From contig JBGCEH010000018.1 in NCBI GenBank assembly GCA_045106195.1, forward strand, positions 5,975 to 69,974: a stretch of DNA of 64,000 bases. The letters run 5' to 3'. A program made the translations under genes and the position numbers. Under the pieces are notes generated by a model. It ran no database searches, was not told where the DNA came from, and saw only the letters and a list, made by a program, of their open reading frames with translations. Origin of the DNA: Granulosicoccus sp045106195. GTDB lineage: Bacteria; Pseudomonadota; Gammaproteobacteria; Granulosicoccales; Granulosicoccaceae. Shown here one piece after another: positions 53,142 to 63,493 of this stretch (position 1 is its first letter; the number at the start of each line of letters is the position of its first letter).

Positions 53142-53752
53142 TTACGATAACAACGTCTAGACCAGAAGATCAAGCCTTGCTGTTCACATATGACATTGTT
53201 GAGAAACGCCTCTCTGGCAATACAGGAGTTTCTTGTGGCAGCGATAGCACTTCATGTGATGTGCAATTGTACGTGCATGTGAAGTAGATGAAGATACACA
53301 TGAACTGCCATGCGTATATTCATCGTTGCTAACATACCATGTCAGGATTTATCGCAGTATTTTTTGGTAGCGATAGAACAGAGTTTTGCTGTACTTGGTT
53401 CTTAAAGCTACGGCGCTTCGCAACGGTTGCAATTGAATCATCCAGAAAACCGCAGTCGCTGGGTGCTTTCACTCAAAATGTCCTTCTTTTTTGATACGGG
53501 TGAATGAGCATCTATAGACAGTACCTGGTGACCCGATAGGATAGACAGGACGCCAGCGTTGCCAGTCTTTCGCAACATGACACCCACGCTTCCATAATCG
53601 ATTTGCCGTCGGCGCTTGGCCTGTGCAAGAAACACAATGTGAAAGCAGAGACGATGCAATTGCTGGGCTCTTGGCCTTGTCTATAAATTCAATCCGTATA
53701 GGATTTTTAGTTGTCCAGAGTCCGTCATTCAGTTTTCAAGCTGTAAGTTTCA

Positions 53753-56700
53753 TTACTTCGTTCGGACAGTCGATTGTTCAAGTTGATTTCTCAGGTATTG
53801 GCCAAATTTTGCGGGATACCGGGTAAGCCAATTGTCGTGAGTGCCGGGCAGCACATCAATGCTGACCTTCCCGGCGAAATACTTGCTCCAGCCTCTGGTG
53901 GCATCACTATTATTCGTCTCTGAGTCTTTCAGAATCACTACGCGGGCATTGGTATTCAACGTTGACTCTGGTTGATATTTAAGCATCGCTGAGAATAGTG
54001 TGTATTCGATATATTCGTGTCTGATCAGTTCACGATAAGCCTTGATGCCAAGCTTGCTGATGCTGCCCTTGGCACGGATACTCTGAAACTGCCACCAGAG
54101 CCTCCTGAGGCTGGAATCCGCGAACGCTTCGCGTATGCCTTTTCCCGGGGCGGGTACCCCCCAAACAATGACTTGAACAACATCTTCGCCTTGTACTTCC
54201 AGTTGACGGGCAATTTCGTAGGCCAGCACAGCCCCTTCGCAGCCACCGCTGATGAAGTAGGGCCCCCGGGGTTGAACTCGGTGGATATCGTGAACGAACA
54301 CTTCGGCAAGCGCCTCTATTGATCGCAAAGCCTTTTCCTTGTTGAGCAATAAATTGTGTTGTAAAGCATATGCATCGAGCTGGTAGGCAGGCTGATTGTC
54401 GCCAAGCTGTAAGGCCGCGATACCGTAGCTGGGATTACTTCCCACCATAAATAGCGGATTGCTGGATCCAGGCCGGGTAATCAGGCGACATTTAAGCTGA
54501 ACACTCAAGGCATATTTTGTTTCTGTTGACGCTTCTGCGGCACAGATATCCTTCACCGTTGCACCCTGGAAAATTCTGATTAATGGAACCTTCACGCCGT
54601 GTTCACGTTCCATCTTGACAATCAGTTTTACGGCGTTTAACGAATGCCCGCCGAGATCGAAAAAACTGTCAGTAACTCCAACGCGTTCAACGCCAAGTAC
54701 TTCTGCCCAGTTTCGGGCTATGCGTTTTTGCAATTCTGTGGACGGAGCTGCATAGTGGGCTGCGGCTGCCTGTACATTGCTGGGTGCGGGTAACTGCTTG
54801 CGATCGACCTTGCCGTTAGGTGTTAGTGGTAAGGCTGGCAAGTTAATCCAGACGCTGGGAACCATATACTCTGGCAAGGTCTGCCTGAGGGTATCTCGCA
54901 AGGTTTTGATATCCAGCCCATCGGTTAGGTCAGCATCTGTCGCCGGATTCGTCGGGACCAGATAAGCTGCCAGTTGTGCATTACCGGGAGTATCTTCACG
55001 TATGATCACCACCGCTTCATTTACCGATTCATGTTCGACCAAACGTGCGCGAATTTCGCCCGGCTCGATTCGGTATCCTCGCAGTTTTACCTGCTCATCG
55101 AGTCGGCCAAGCACCTGAAGTAGTCCATCGTCAGTCCATCGGGCTCGATCACCCGTCCGGTACATAAGGCCATTTCGTTCACTGGAAAACGGGTCTGCTA
55201 CGAATTTTTCCGCGATCAGGTCCTCGCGGTCCAGATACCCCATGGACACGCCGTCACCCGCTATGCACATCTCGCCGACAACACCGACGGGAAGTAGCTT
55301 GAGATCGTTATCTACAATGTAGATCCGGGTATTGGCAATCGGTGACCCGACACTGATATAAGCAGCATCAGCGTGAATTTGTGCAACCGTTGACCAGATT
55401 GTGGTTTCGGTTGGACCATACAGATTCCATAGTTCGGCACCAGTCTCCAGTAGATCATTGGCAAGATCGTGAGACAGTGCTTCACCGCCACACAGTATTT
55501 TCAAGCCTTTTTTACCGCGCCATCCGCCGCTGAGAAGGTTACGCCAGGTAGCCGGTGTGGCCTGCATCATTGTGGCATCAGCTTCTATCAATCGGTCCAT
55601 AAGCAGTTGCGGGTCGATAGCCTCTTCGCGGCTGGCAAGTACGACGCGGGCGCCACTGATGAGCGGTAGATACAGTTCGAGCATGGCGATATCGAACGAC
55701 AGAGTGGTCACCGCGAGCAAACGATCCGATGCGTTTATGCCAGGTGCCTGCTGCATGGAGCTCAGGAAGTTGACCAGGTTGCGGTGCGAGACCGACACGC
55801 CTTTGGGTTTGCCGGTTGAGCCAGAGGTGTAGATGATGTAAGCCGGTGCTTCAGGATCAGGCGAGGGCAACGGATCGTGGCTCAGGATGCTGATTGTGCC
55901 CTTTAAGTCGTCCATAAGCACCGGGTGAGCGCTCTCTCCCGGGACTGAGTCGACCAGATCGAGTTGTGTGATGACACAGGATAGTCGGGCGTCATCGGCC
56001 ATCATCGATAATCGTGATCGTGGAAACAAGGGATCCATCGGGATATAGCATGCTCCGGCCTTTAACACTGCCAACAGAGCAACCAGCATGTCAACGTTAC
56101 GCTCAAGGTAGATGCCGATACGGCCTGAGGTGCCCGGCCCCGTCATTCCAGTGTTGATCAGATAGCGCGCAAGGCGATTAGCGCGCTGATCCAGCGTAAG
56201 ATAATCAAGTTGTTGGCCAGAGTGATCTTCCACGGCAATAGCATGGGGTTCACGTATCACCTGATCGGCGAACAGCTCAATCATTGTTCGGTGCGCGGGA
56301 TAGTCGGCTACGGTGTCGTTCCAGTCACTCACCAGCAACTGCTGTTCATGCTCGGGTAGCACATTAATGTTTGTGGCTGGCGATTCTGGTGTAGTGTCCA
56401 TCGCCTTGACTAGTTGATCAATGGCCTGACAAAGGTAGTTATTGATACGTGCAGGATTTAGCGATGGTTGTACTTTTATGCAAACGCAGAAGCCATCGCC
56501 AATATCATCGATATCTGCTGAGATCGGGTAGTTGTCATGCCTATGATTGCCGAGAAACGTACGACCTTCGAGTCCACGGAATGCACGAAATGGATCGACG
56601 ACCGCGTCGTCGTCCGTGTCTGCCGAATCAATGGCATGTCGATAATTAAGCAGGGTGTTGAACAAGGGTGAGGGTGCCGCCACAGCGCTGCACCGCTGGG

Positions 56701-59611
56701 TTTCTGCCAACGGGGCATGTTCGAGCGCCATGAGCTGGGCCAATGTCCTGTGAGTCTGGCTTATAGCATTATGCACTGAAGTTTCACCTAGTCTGATTCT
56801 TATGGGGAGCGTATTGATGCACGGTCCCAAGATCTGATCACTGGCGTTATTACCCTGCATGCGTCCAATCATCATCGTGCCGAAAACCACATCGTCTGTT
56901 CCGCTCAGGGCGGCTAGTACATTCGCCCAGGCCACATGAAACAGCGTGGCTGGCGTGACTCCAAGGGATTGGCAAACCTTGCGCAGCTGAGTGGAAAGTA
57001 CCGCGTCAATAATGTGCGTACTCTGGCATTGTTTTATTGATTCACTCGGTATGTCCGCCATAGCGTAAGGGGCGGTGGGCTCGGTAAAACTGCCTAGTAG
57101 CTCAGTGAAATAGCTTTTATAATCGCTGGATTCGATACTGTGCCTTGACTGAGCAACAAAATTCCGGAATGGTACCGGCGCAGGCAGTGATGCATGATCA
57201 CCCGACAGTAAGGTTCTGATTTCCCGTTCCTGACTAACGGTGGTCATCTGATCGCCAATCAGGTGATGGGTGATGACTTGCAGTATCCATTGCTTGTTGC
57301 TGACGTCGTGTGCAATCAGCATGCGCATTGCCGGTGCGGTCCCGATGTCAAGTTGATAGTAGTGCTCGTCCAGGTCATGCAGCAGTGCCTGCGCTACATC
57401 ACCTCCCAGTGCAACAGTGTCGACTTCATCGATCCGCAGGCTGGCCTGCCTGAGTACGACCTGAACCGGTGACGTCAATTGTTCCCATATAAATTCAGTG
57501 CGCAGGATATCGTGTCGATCGACAACCTGTTGCATGGCATCAAGATATTCACCAAGTCGATCACGGGTGTCAAATGCATATTGCCAGATGGCGATATAAG
57601 GGTCGTTGTCAGGAGAAATCAGACGATGAAACAGAAACCCTTCCTGTAAATGCGTGAGCGGGTAGATGTCTTGTATGTTGCCAGCAGCGCCGCAGACGCT
57701 TGACACGATAGTGTCTACATCATTCTGGGTTAGCTGTACCAATGACAGCATGTCCGGCGTAATTTCATTGCACTGAGCGGGGATATTGTTGGTCGGAACT
57801 TGAACAATGTCTGCGCTCTTGTGTTGCTCAGAGATCAATTCAGCAATGGTTGGTGCCAGATACAGCGTATGGGCGTTGATATTCAGGCCCAGTTGACGCA
57901 TCTGCACCATGACTTTCATTAATGTCAGTGAATGCCCGCCAAGCTCAAAGAAGTTGTCTTTCAGGCCGACTCGCTGCACACCGAGTTCGGTAGCCCACAG
58001 TTCTGCAATATTGACCTCGAGATCGGTTTTGGGGGCAATATAGCCTGCAGATGATGTCCGTTTGAAATTGGGTACAGGCAGAGCGCTCAAGTTCAGCTTG
58101 CCATGAATCGAGCGCGGCAAGGCGTCGAGCACCAGCCAATGTGTGGGTACCATATAAGCCGGGAGAGCGTCATGGACTGATTGTCGAAGTTGATCAGTCA
58201 GGGTCTCGCCCAGAGCAGCTTGTCCGTTGGCAACATAATAGGCCACAAGCTCGGTCTGATCTTCAGGGTTGCGTACCCCAGAGACCACGACGTCCCTTAC
58301 GCGCTCATCGTTCAGGATAAGCTGCTCGATTTCACCGGGTTCAACACGCAAGCCTCGCACCTTGAGCTGTTTGTCAGCGCGTCCCATATATTCAATATCG
58401 CCGCTGTCCAGGAAGCGTACCTGGTCACCGGTTTTATATAAACGCCGACCCGGGTCCAGTGGATCTTGAATAAAGCTTGCGAGGGTTTGTTCCGGCAAAT
58501 TCAAATAGCCTCGGGCAACCAATGGTCCGCCGATGAACAGCTCTCCTATATCGCCCGTCGGTACCGGGTTCAGCTGCTCATCAAGTATATAGGCTTCGGT
58601 ATTGGCCAGTGGTTTGCCAATGGGAACAGAGCCACTGTCCGTGTCAAAGGTGTTCAGAGGCTCAACCTTATAGGTGAGAACCCCAACGGTTGTTTCAGTG
58701 GGACCATAGTGATTGAAAAGGGTCATTCCACCGCTAAAGTCCAGTCGATCCACCAGAGACCACTTCAGTGCTTCACCGCCAAGGATTAACAGTTTTCCCG
58801 GTAACACCGATCGAGGTAATAGTGCGGATAAATGCGAAGGGGCGATCTTAAGGCAATCGATGGTGTGCTGAGCACAGTAATGCTCGAAAGCATCAGGATC
58901 GAGTGTGATGTCCTTGGGCAGGATATGTAACACGCCCCCCGTCACCAGTGATGACTGCACCACGGTGACTGATGAGTCGACCGTAAATGGTTGCACCATG
59001 GCATAGCTTAGCGGAGTCGAGATGCCCAGTCGCTCGATAGCTGCGTGCGTGTAGTGAATGAGCTGACTGTGCTCGATCATCACACCTTTGGGTTTACCTG
59101 TGGAGCCAGAGGTATACAGCACATATGCAAGGTTGCCAGTATGTGCAGTCGGTTCTGGATTATGGCTCTCGTGTTCGGACCAGTGTGGCTTATCGTCGTC
59201 CAGGTACAGAGCATCGATATCCGGGGCAATCTTTGCGATGTTATTCGATAGCGAGCGATGGGCAAGCACGACGGCTGCGTTGCTGTCCTCCACCATGTAC
59301 AACAGCCGGTCTATGGGCAAGTCTGGATCGAGGGGAATATAGGCGCCACCTGACTTGTGAACCGCTAGTATGGCTATCACCATGTCAATGGAGCGATCGA
59401 CATGAATGGCAACGATACTTTCCGGACCGATTCCTTTCCTGATCAGATAGTGGGCGATTTGGTTGGCTTTCGCATTCAACTCACCGTAACTGAGTCGATG
59501 ATCTTTGAAAACCAGTGCGTCCCGGGAGGGGGTGGCCACAGCTTGAGCTTCAAACAACCTGTACAGGCACACATCGCGATCGAGTTGCAGGCTTATTTGC
59601 GGGGCATCCAT
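53753..59611 (-). CDS. Two-module nonribosomal peptide synthetase A-PCP-C-A-PCP-TE with cysteine thioesterase
   Basis: A 1952-residue NRPS. A1 about 20-510 (YTSGSTGKPKG near 165, NHYGPTETT, YKTGD), PCP1 Ser561 (GGHSL), C about 648-1089 (HHLIGD at 782-787), A2 about 1110-1600 (SGSTGKPKG near 1258), PCP2 Ser1657, TE about 1690-1952. Hand alignment to GrsA gives A1 code DSTKIGHVGK, near the Asp codes, and A2 code DILQLGLIWK, the Gly code as I remember it. So a dipeptide such as Asp-Gly or a cyclised product is predicted. The TE motif reads GGCEG with Cys1791 instead of Ser, with His in GTHDNW near the end. AAGGGAA precedes the ATG. No MbtH, PPTase, exporter or tailoring gene adjoins it. Confidence 0.93.
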   Translation of the reverse strand: MDAPQISLQLDRDVCLYRLFEAQAVATPSRDALVFKDHRLSYGELNAKANQIAHYLIRKGIGPESIVAIHVDRSIDMVIAILAVHKSGGAYIPLDPDLPIDRLLYMVEDSNAAVVLAHRSLSNNIAKIAPDIDALYLDDDKPHWSEHESHNPEPTAHTGNLAYVLYTSGSTGKPKGVMIEHSQLIHYTHAAIERLGISTPLSYAMVQPFTVDSSVTVVQSSLVTGGVLHILPKDITLDPDAFEHYCAQHTIDCLKIAPSHLSALLPRSVLPGKLLILGGEALKWSLVDRLDFSGGMTLFNHYGPTETTVGVLTYKVEPLNTFDTDSGSVPIGKPLANTEAYILDEQLNPVPTGDIGELFIGGPLVARGYLNLPEQTLASFIQDPLDPGRRLYKTGDQVRFLDSGDIEYMGRADKQLKVRGLRVEPGEIEQLILNDERVRDVVVSGVRNPEDQTELVAYYVANGQAALGETLTDQLRQSVHDALPAYMVPTHWLVLDALPRSIHGKLNLSALPVPNFKRTSSAGYIAPKTDLEVNIAELWATELGVQRVGLKDNFFELGGHSLTLMKVMVQMRQLGLNINAHTLYLAPTIAELISEQHKSADIVQVPTNNIPAQCNEITPDMLSLVQLTQNDVDTIVSSVCGAAGNIQDIYPLTHLQEGFLFHRLISPDNDPYIAIWQYAFDTRDRLGEYLDAMQQVVDRHDILRTEFIWEQLTSPVQVVLRQASLRIDEVDTVALGGDVAQALLHDLDEHYYQLDIGTAPAMRMLIAHDVSNKQWILQVITHHLIGDQMTTVSQEREIRTLLSGDHASLPAPVPFRNFVAQSRHSIESSDYKSYFTELLGSFTEPTAPYAMADIPSESIKQCQSTHIIDAVLSTQLRKVCQSLGVTPATLFHVAWANVLAALSGTDDVVFGTMMIGRMQGNNASDQILGPCINTLPIRIRLGETSVHNAISQTHRTLAQLMALEHAPLAETQRCSAVAAPSPLFNTLLNYRHAIDSADTDDDAVVDPFRAFRGLEGRTFLGNHRHDNYPISADIDDIGDGFCVCIKVQPSLNPARINNYLCQAIDQLVKAMDTTPESPATNINVLPEHEQQLLVSDWNDTVADYPAHRTMIELFADQVIREPHAIAVEDHSGQQLDYLTLDQRANRLARYLINTGMTGPGTSGRIGIYLERNVDMLVALLAVLKAGACYIPMDPLFPRSRLSMMADDARLSCVITQLDLVDSVPGESAHPVLMDDLKGTISILSHDPLPSPDPEAPAYIIYTSGSTGKPKGVSVSHRNLVNFLSSMQQAPGINASDRLLAVTTLSFDIAMLELYLPLISGARVVLASREEAIDPQLLMDRLIEADATMMQATPATWRNLLSGGWRGKKGLKILCGGEALSHDLANDLLETGAELWNLYGPTETTIWSTVAQIHADAAYISVGSPIANTRIYIVDNDLKLLPVGVVGEMCIAGDGVSMGYLDREDLIAEKFVADPFSSERNGLMYRTGDRARWTDDGLLQVLGRLDEQVKLRGYRIEPGEIRARLVEHESVNEAVVIIREDTPGNAQLAAYLVPTNPATDADLTDGLDIKTLRDTLRQTLPEYMVPSVWINLPALPLTPNGKVDRKQLPAPSNVQAAAAHYAAPSTELQKRIARNWAEVLGVERVGVTDSFFDLGGHSLNAVKLIVKMEREHGVKVPLIRIFQGATVKDICAAEASTETKYALSVQLKCRLITRPGSSNPLFMVGSNPSYGIAALQLGDNQPAYQLDAYALQHNLLLNKEKALRSIEALAEVFVHDIHRVQPRGPYFISGGCEGAVLAYEIARQLEVQGEDVVQVIVWGVPAPGKGIREAFADSSLRRLWWQFQSIRAKGSISKLGIKAYRELIRHEYIEYTLFSAMLKYQPESTLNTNARVVILKDSETNNSDATRGWSKYFAGKVSIDVLPGTHDNWLTRYPAKFGQYLRNQLEQSTVRTK

Positions 59612-60596
59612 CGTAGCTATTTCCCTTGTCTCTTGGTTAGACGATGCTGTCTTTATTTCGAACGTAAGGGCACACGACGTTACACAGTAGGCTTTCAGCT
59701 TTGTTTACCAATAATCCCAATCGCGTGAACCCAATCGGAAGTTACCTGTCCGCGAAGTGAATATAGGGTGGCATGCTTTATTCATTTCGACACGAACAGA
59801 TTAACCTTTATTAATACGCAGATTATTGTTACTCGATCACAGTAAAACAATGCGTTGTTCGTCAAAAGTAAACTAATGTAAATTGCAATTGACCAAAATC
59901 TCGAACAGGTATGGATTGGAAAGGAAAAAAACGCTGTAACGCGCACTTGAGTGCACTGAACCAAAAGGACATTCTAATGGCTGAGGGGAGTGCCGAGAGT
60001 CATAAAATGGCAAACGAGCAAATGGCAAAAGAGCGCTTTTGAAACGCCTTAATATCAACAACCGAATTCACTCTAACAGGAATCTTTAAGGGTTGGGCAG
60101 CTGATGCTGTTCACACTTCTTGACATCTTTATAGGGCCCTTGTTTGCAACGCTATGGCGTTGAGTGCAGCGGACAAGGACGCAAGTGTCGCGTTGAGCTG
60201 TGATTCTCGCGGCGAGGAGTATTCAGTGTTAAACAGACACATTAGCCTTTGTTACCGCTTACGATGAACCAGATGCAACCTTGGTTTTAAACTCAGCCTT
60301 GTGCAATCTTGTTTTCCCTCTCACGTTCTCTATCTTCAGAATAATGAAGAAAAGCGCTAATTTCATCCCTGCACCAGGGAAGATGAAAGATCAACTCCTA
60401 TGCGCAGAACGCTTCAACGGATATTCAGTTTTTATCTGTGGAGTTTTCGAATCAAAAAAATCAAGTGTCAGTGTTGGTGCTATGGAATATATCTGCAACA
60501 GGGTGATGCAAAAATAACAGCAGTTTTACTCCGGGACATTGCTTTAGCATTATGAATATTGTTAGATGAATCTATTAGCTAGCTCCGGAGCAGATA
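59612..60596. other. 985-bp divergent intergenic region between NRPS and rhodanese
   Basis: AT-rich sequence that must contain the NRPS promoter. A 78-codon plus-strand frame (60281-60517) starts at TTG, matches nothing and is not called. Small palindromes (AATTGCAATT near 59880; CTCCGGAG just before 60597) are the only symmetry noted. The length is unusual for this gene-dense window. Confidence 0.45.
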
Positions 60597-61457
60597 ATGT
60601 CAGGCATATTGATATCCCCCAAAGAGTTAAACGACTCGATGTCCGATGATCTGGTGATTATCGACACTCGGGATCCGGACAGCTACGCTCAGGGACATCT
60701 GGAGGGCGCTATCAATGTGCACGAAATATTTACCTACTTGGCAACATCGTCCCCGGAAGGGATGCTAGAACTGACCAATAAATTTGCGGGTGGCTTTGGA
60801 GCATGTGGGCTCGATGGTAAGAAAACAGCAGTTCTATATGAAGAGTCGATGAGCTCGGGGTTTGGGCAGTCCTGCCGAGGCTATTTTCTACTCAGCTATC
60901 TTGGTTACCCAAGCATCAAGGTCCTTCATGGCGGGTTGCAGGCTTGGAGAGAACTTGAATTACCGCTATCGACGGAAGAAGTTATACCGACACCCGCTGC
61001 ATTTCCGTTGGATTCCATTAACGGTGCGTTGATGCTGACTATTGATCAGGTCAGGCAGGCACTCGGCGATCCATCCATCGCCCTTCTGGATGTTCGCGAT
61101 ATCGATGAGTGGATGGGCTCAAGCTCGTCACCCTATGGAAAGGATTTCTGCCCCAGAAAGGGCCGTATACCGGGTGCTGTCTGGATTGAGTGGTACCGTC
61201 TAATGAAACCGACTGCATCGGGTCCAATGATGAAATCCAGAGAAGAGGTACTAGCAGAATGTGCAACCGTAGGTATTACTGTTGATACGCCCGTATATAT
61301 CTATTGTTTCAAAGGTGCCCGTGCCTCTAACAGTTTTCTGGCCTTGAAGGAGGCCGGGATAAAGGATGTGCGTATTTACTTTGGATCGTGGAATGAATGG
61401 TCGCGCAACGAAGAACTGCCCATAGAGGAGGGGCTGCCGTTTGCAGAAATAGCGTGA
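60597..61457 (+). CDS. Tandem-rhodanese sulfurtransferase
   Basis: A 286-residue protein of two rhodanese domains (about 1-125 and 140-280). The C-terminal domain has the active loop YCFKGARAS with Cys237, of the CxxGxR-S type found in thiosulfate:cyanide sulfurtransferases, followed by GSWNEWSR. The N-terminal domain carries DTRDPDSYAQGHLEGAINV but no active Cys loop in the usual place, as in TST/MST. GGAG lies seven bases before ATG. It would move sulfane sulfur from thiosulfate or mercaptopyruvate to an acceptor. It is 15 bp upstream of the next gene. Confidence 0.92.
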   Translation: MSGILISPKELNDSMSDDLVIIDTRDPDSYAQGHLEGAINVHEIFTYLATSSPEGMLELTNKFAGGFGACGLDGKKTAVLYEESMSSGFGQSCRGYFLLSYLGYPSIKVLHGGLQAWRELELPLSTEEVIPTPAAFPLDSINGALMLTIDQVRQALGDPSIALLDVRDIDEWMGSSSSPYGKDFCPRKGRIPGAVWIEWYRLMKPTASGPMMKSREEVLAECATVGITVDTPVYIYCFKGARASNSFLALKEAGIKDVRIYFGSWNEWSRNEELPIEEGLPFAEIA

Positions 61458-61472
61458 TAGTGAATTGCTGGA

Positions 61473-62069
61473 ATGCCTGAGACGATCGGCTATTACTTTT
61501 CTCCTTTGTCAGGGTATGCGTATATTGGCCATCAGGCATTTGTCGATCTGGCCAAAGACGCTGGTCGAGAGGTGGGATATTATCCTGTCGACATCGCACA
61601 GGTATTCATGGCCGCAAATACCACCCCTCCGTTCAAGCAGTCTGATGCGAGAAAAAGCTATCGAGCTGAAGACATGGCGCGCTACGCCCAACACTATGAT
61701 TTGCCTATAAACCCGAAACCCAGGTTTTGGCCAACAGATAGTATGCTAGCCTGCAAGGCAATTGTTGCTTCCCATCACTTAGGTCCGGATCAAAGTGTGG
61801 TCAGTGGTGCAATTTTGCGTGGGGTATGGGTAGCGGATATTGATATCAGTAATCCAGTTTCATTGAGTCAGATCCTCGATGCCAATTTGCTTCCCGGTCA
61901 GAACATTCTTAAGGCGTGCGATGACTTGCAAGTCTGTCAAGACCTCGAGCGTTTTACTCGCACTGCCATAGAGATCAATATCTTTGGATCTCCAACCTAT
62001 GTCATTGGCACCGAACGTTATTGGGGTCAGGACAGGCTGCCTCTGTTACGAACACGACTTCTCGCTTGA
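61473..62069 (+). CDS. DsbA-family/2-hydroxychromene-2-carboxylate isomerase-like protein
   Basis: A 198-residue thioredoxin/GST-kappa-fold protein. GYYFSPLSGYAYIGH near 6-20 (Ser in place of the CxxC of DsbA, as in HCCA isomerases), RFWPTDSMLACKAI and INIFGSPTYVIGTERYWGQDRL are family motifs. HCCA isomerases use glutathione; related proteins isomerise or conjugate other compounds. Coexpression with the rhodanese (15-bp gap) suggests a role in sulfur or glutathione-linked chemistry. It converges on the rubredoxin-reductase gene. Confidence 0.88.
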   Translation: MPETIGYYFSPLSGYAYIGHQAFVDLAKDAGREVGYYPVDIAQVFMAANTTPPFKQSDARKSYRAEDMARYAQHYDLPINPKPRFWPTDSMLACKAIVASHHLGPDQSVVSGAILRGVWVADIDISNPVSLSQILDANLLPGQNILKACDDLQVCQDLERFTRTAIEINIFGSPTYVIGTERYWGQDRLPLLRTRLLA

Positions 62070-62137
62070 AACAGAGCTGAACGGGTTGGTTCATGGTTTT
62101 CTTGTGGAAAAAACTGCTAGCTTGCATCATCGACGTA

Positions 62138-63493
62138 TCAGAGCGTCTTGCCAACTGTGATCGTTGAGCTGATCTTGCCTTGTTTGGTTTGTGTCATGTA
62201 CAGGCTACTCTCAGTATGCTCCACGACTAACCAATTTCCGGCAGCATCTGGTATGCCATTGATTTGTATTGGACAAGATTTCGTCTTTAAAACAACCGGC
62301 GGTAGTTCGTTTTTATAGGTCGCATCGCGCGCGTTGCTGGTCAGGGAACGGGCAACGACCTCCACCTGTTGGTCGATTAACCCTATGTAGCGATGACAGC
62401 GACCATTGAAACTCACGCAATCGCCGACAGCATAGATATCGGGCTGACTGGTTTCCAGTGTCTCAGAATCTGCAACAATCCCATTATCGAACTCCAGATG
62501 TGCACGTTCAGCCAGGCGTCTGTCAGTCGCAACGCCTGTTGTTGCAATGATTTCATCTACCCGCAGTTGCTCATCTGATACAAATACGATGGTTTTCATT
62601 CCATCTGAATGAGGCATTACGCTATCAACGGTTCTTGAGCTCATGAAGGTGATGCCCAGATTCTGCTGGGCCAGCATGAGGCGCTTGCCAGCGGCGTCCG
62701 GTAGTAAACTGGCCAACGGCTGGTTGTTCCGTGACAGTAGAAACACGGAGTGGCCCATTCTGCGCAAGTCCTCTGCAAGCTCACAACCCACCATTCCGGC
62801 GCCGACAATTGCTATCCGCCTTGGGGCTCCCTGCAGTCTTGACAGCAAGGCGCTCCAGTCGCCAAGCAGATTCAGCCGCCAACACAATTGCTCTGGCAAA
62901 TTGGCAGGCAGCACGGTCTTTGAGCCCTGGGCAATGACAAGCTGTGTATAGCCGAACGTGCCGCGAGTAGTACGTATCTGGTGTAGCGTTGCTGAAATAC
63001 TAACCACATGGGTGTCATTGATTAACGCGACTCGTAGTCGGCTGGCTTCACCTGAGGCATCATCCCTGACCAGCGATTGGCGATACGATGCTTTGGAGAA
63101 CGATACGGAGAGCTCAGGCTTGTTGTATCGATCTCCCGGGCATGCAGTAATAAGCGTAATGGATATATTCGGATCACGCGAGCGCAGTGCCTCCGCCATT
63201 GCCCAGCCCGCCATGCCTGCGCCAACAATGACCACGCCTTTATCTTTAGAGAGACGTATGGGGGGCGAGACTGCAGCGCGCTCCCTTTGGGCGAAAGGTT
63301 TGAAGTCTTTTTTTGTTACGCCACAGACAGGGCATTCCCAATCGTCAGGTATGTCTTTGAATCGGGTACCAGGAGCCAATCCACTATCAGGGTCTCCCTC
63401 TTTTTCATCATAGATAAGGCCACAGGCAATGCAGATATAACGCTTCCATGGTTTTGCGTATGTCATGTCAACAGTGTCTGCGGAATCTTTCAT
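62138..63493 (-). CDS. Rubredoxin fused to an FAD/NAD(P)H rubredoxin reductase
   Basis: A 451-residue fusion. Residues about 17-68 are a rubredoxin with CIAC (Cys21, Cys24) and CPVC (Cys54, Cys57) for the iron site and the usual YDEKEGDPDSGLAPGTRFKDIPDDW. Residues about 85-451 are a pyridine-nucleotide-disulfide-type reductase: GAGMAG at 91-96 binds FAD, IVGAGMVG near 230 binds NAD(P)H and DIYAVGDCV is the second FAD motif. Normally the two are separate proteins that pass electrons to alkane hydroxylases, oxygen or peroxide. Fused form would deliver electrons from NADH to a partner oxidase. It overlaps the next gene by four bases. Confidence 0.95.
   Translation of the reverse strand: MKDSADTVDMTYAKPWKRYICIACGLIYDEKEGDPDSGLAPGTRFKDIPDDWECPVCGVTKKDFKPFAQRERAAVSPPIRLSKDKGVVIVGAGMAGWAMAEALRSRDPNISITLITACPGDRYNKPELSVSFSKASYRQSLVRDDASGEASRLRVALINDTHVVSISATLHQIRTTRGTFGYTQLVIAQGSKTVLPANLPEQLCWRLNLLGDWSALLSRLQGAPRRIAIVGAGMVGCELAEDLRRMGHSVFLLSRNNQPLASLLPDAAGKRLMLAQQNLGITFMSSRTVDSVMPHSDGMKTIVFVSDEQLRVDEIIATTGVATDRRLAERAHLEFDNGIVADSETLETSQPDIYAVGDCVSFNGRCHRYIGLIDQQVEVVARSLTSNARDATYKNELPPVVLKTKSCPIQINGIPDAAGNWLVVEHTESSLYMTQTKQGKISSTITVGKTL

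Larger units (their letters stand above)
52094..53752. other. 1.66-kb intergenic region upstream of PotD-like and downstream of NRPS
   Basis: No intact gene. The PotD operon promoter should lie at the left. An IS3 remnant (52789-52899) and a nested inverted repeat (53104-53141) are listed separately. A 73-codon minus-strand frame (53438-53659) lies 93 bp past the NRPS stop, with only a TTG start, and is not called. The remainder is AT-rich and featureless. Confidence 0.5.

Noticed and set aside
53438..53659. 73-codon minus-strand frame downstream of the NRPS
   Set aside because: TTG start only, no family resemblance, possible chance frame.
60281..60517. 78-codon frame between NRPS and rhodanese, considered as a biosynthetic accessory (MbtH-like)
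   Set aside because: It lacks the MbtH tryptophan and NxEGxxSLWP pattern and starts at TTG.
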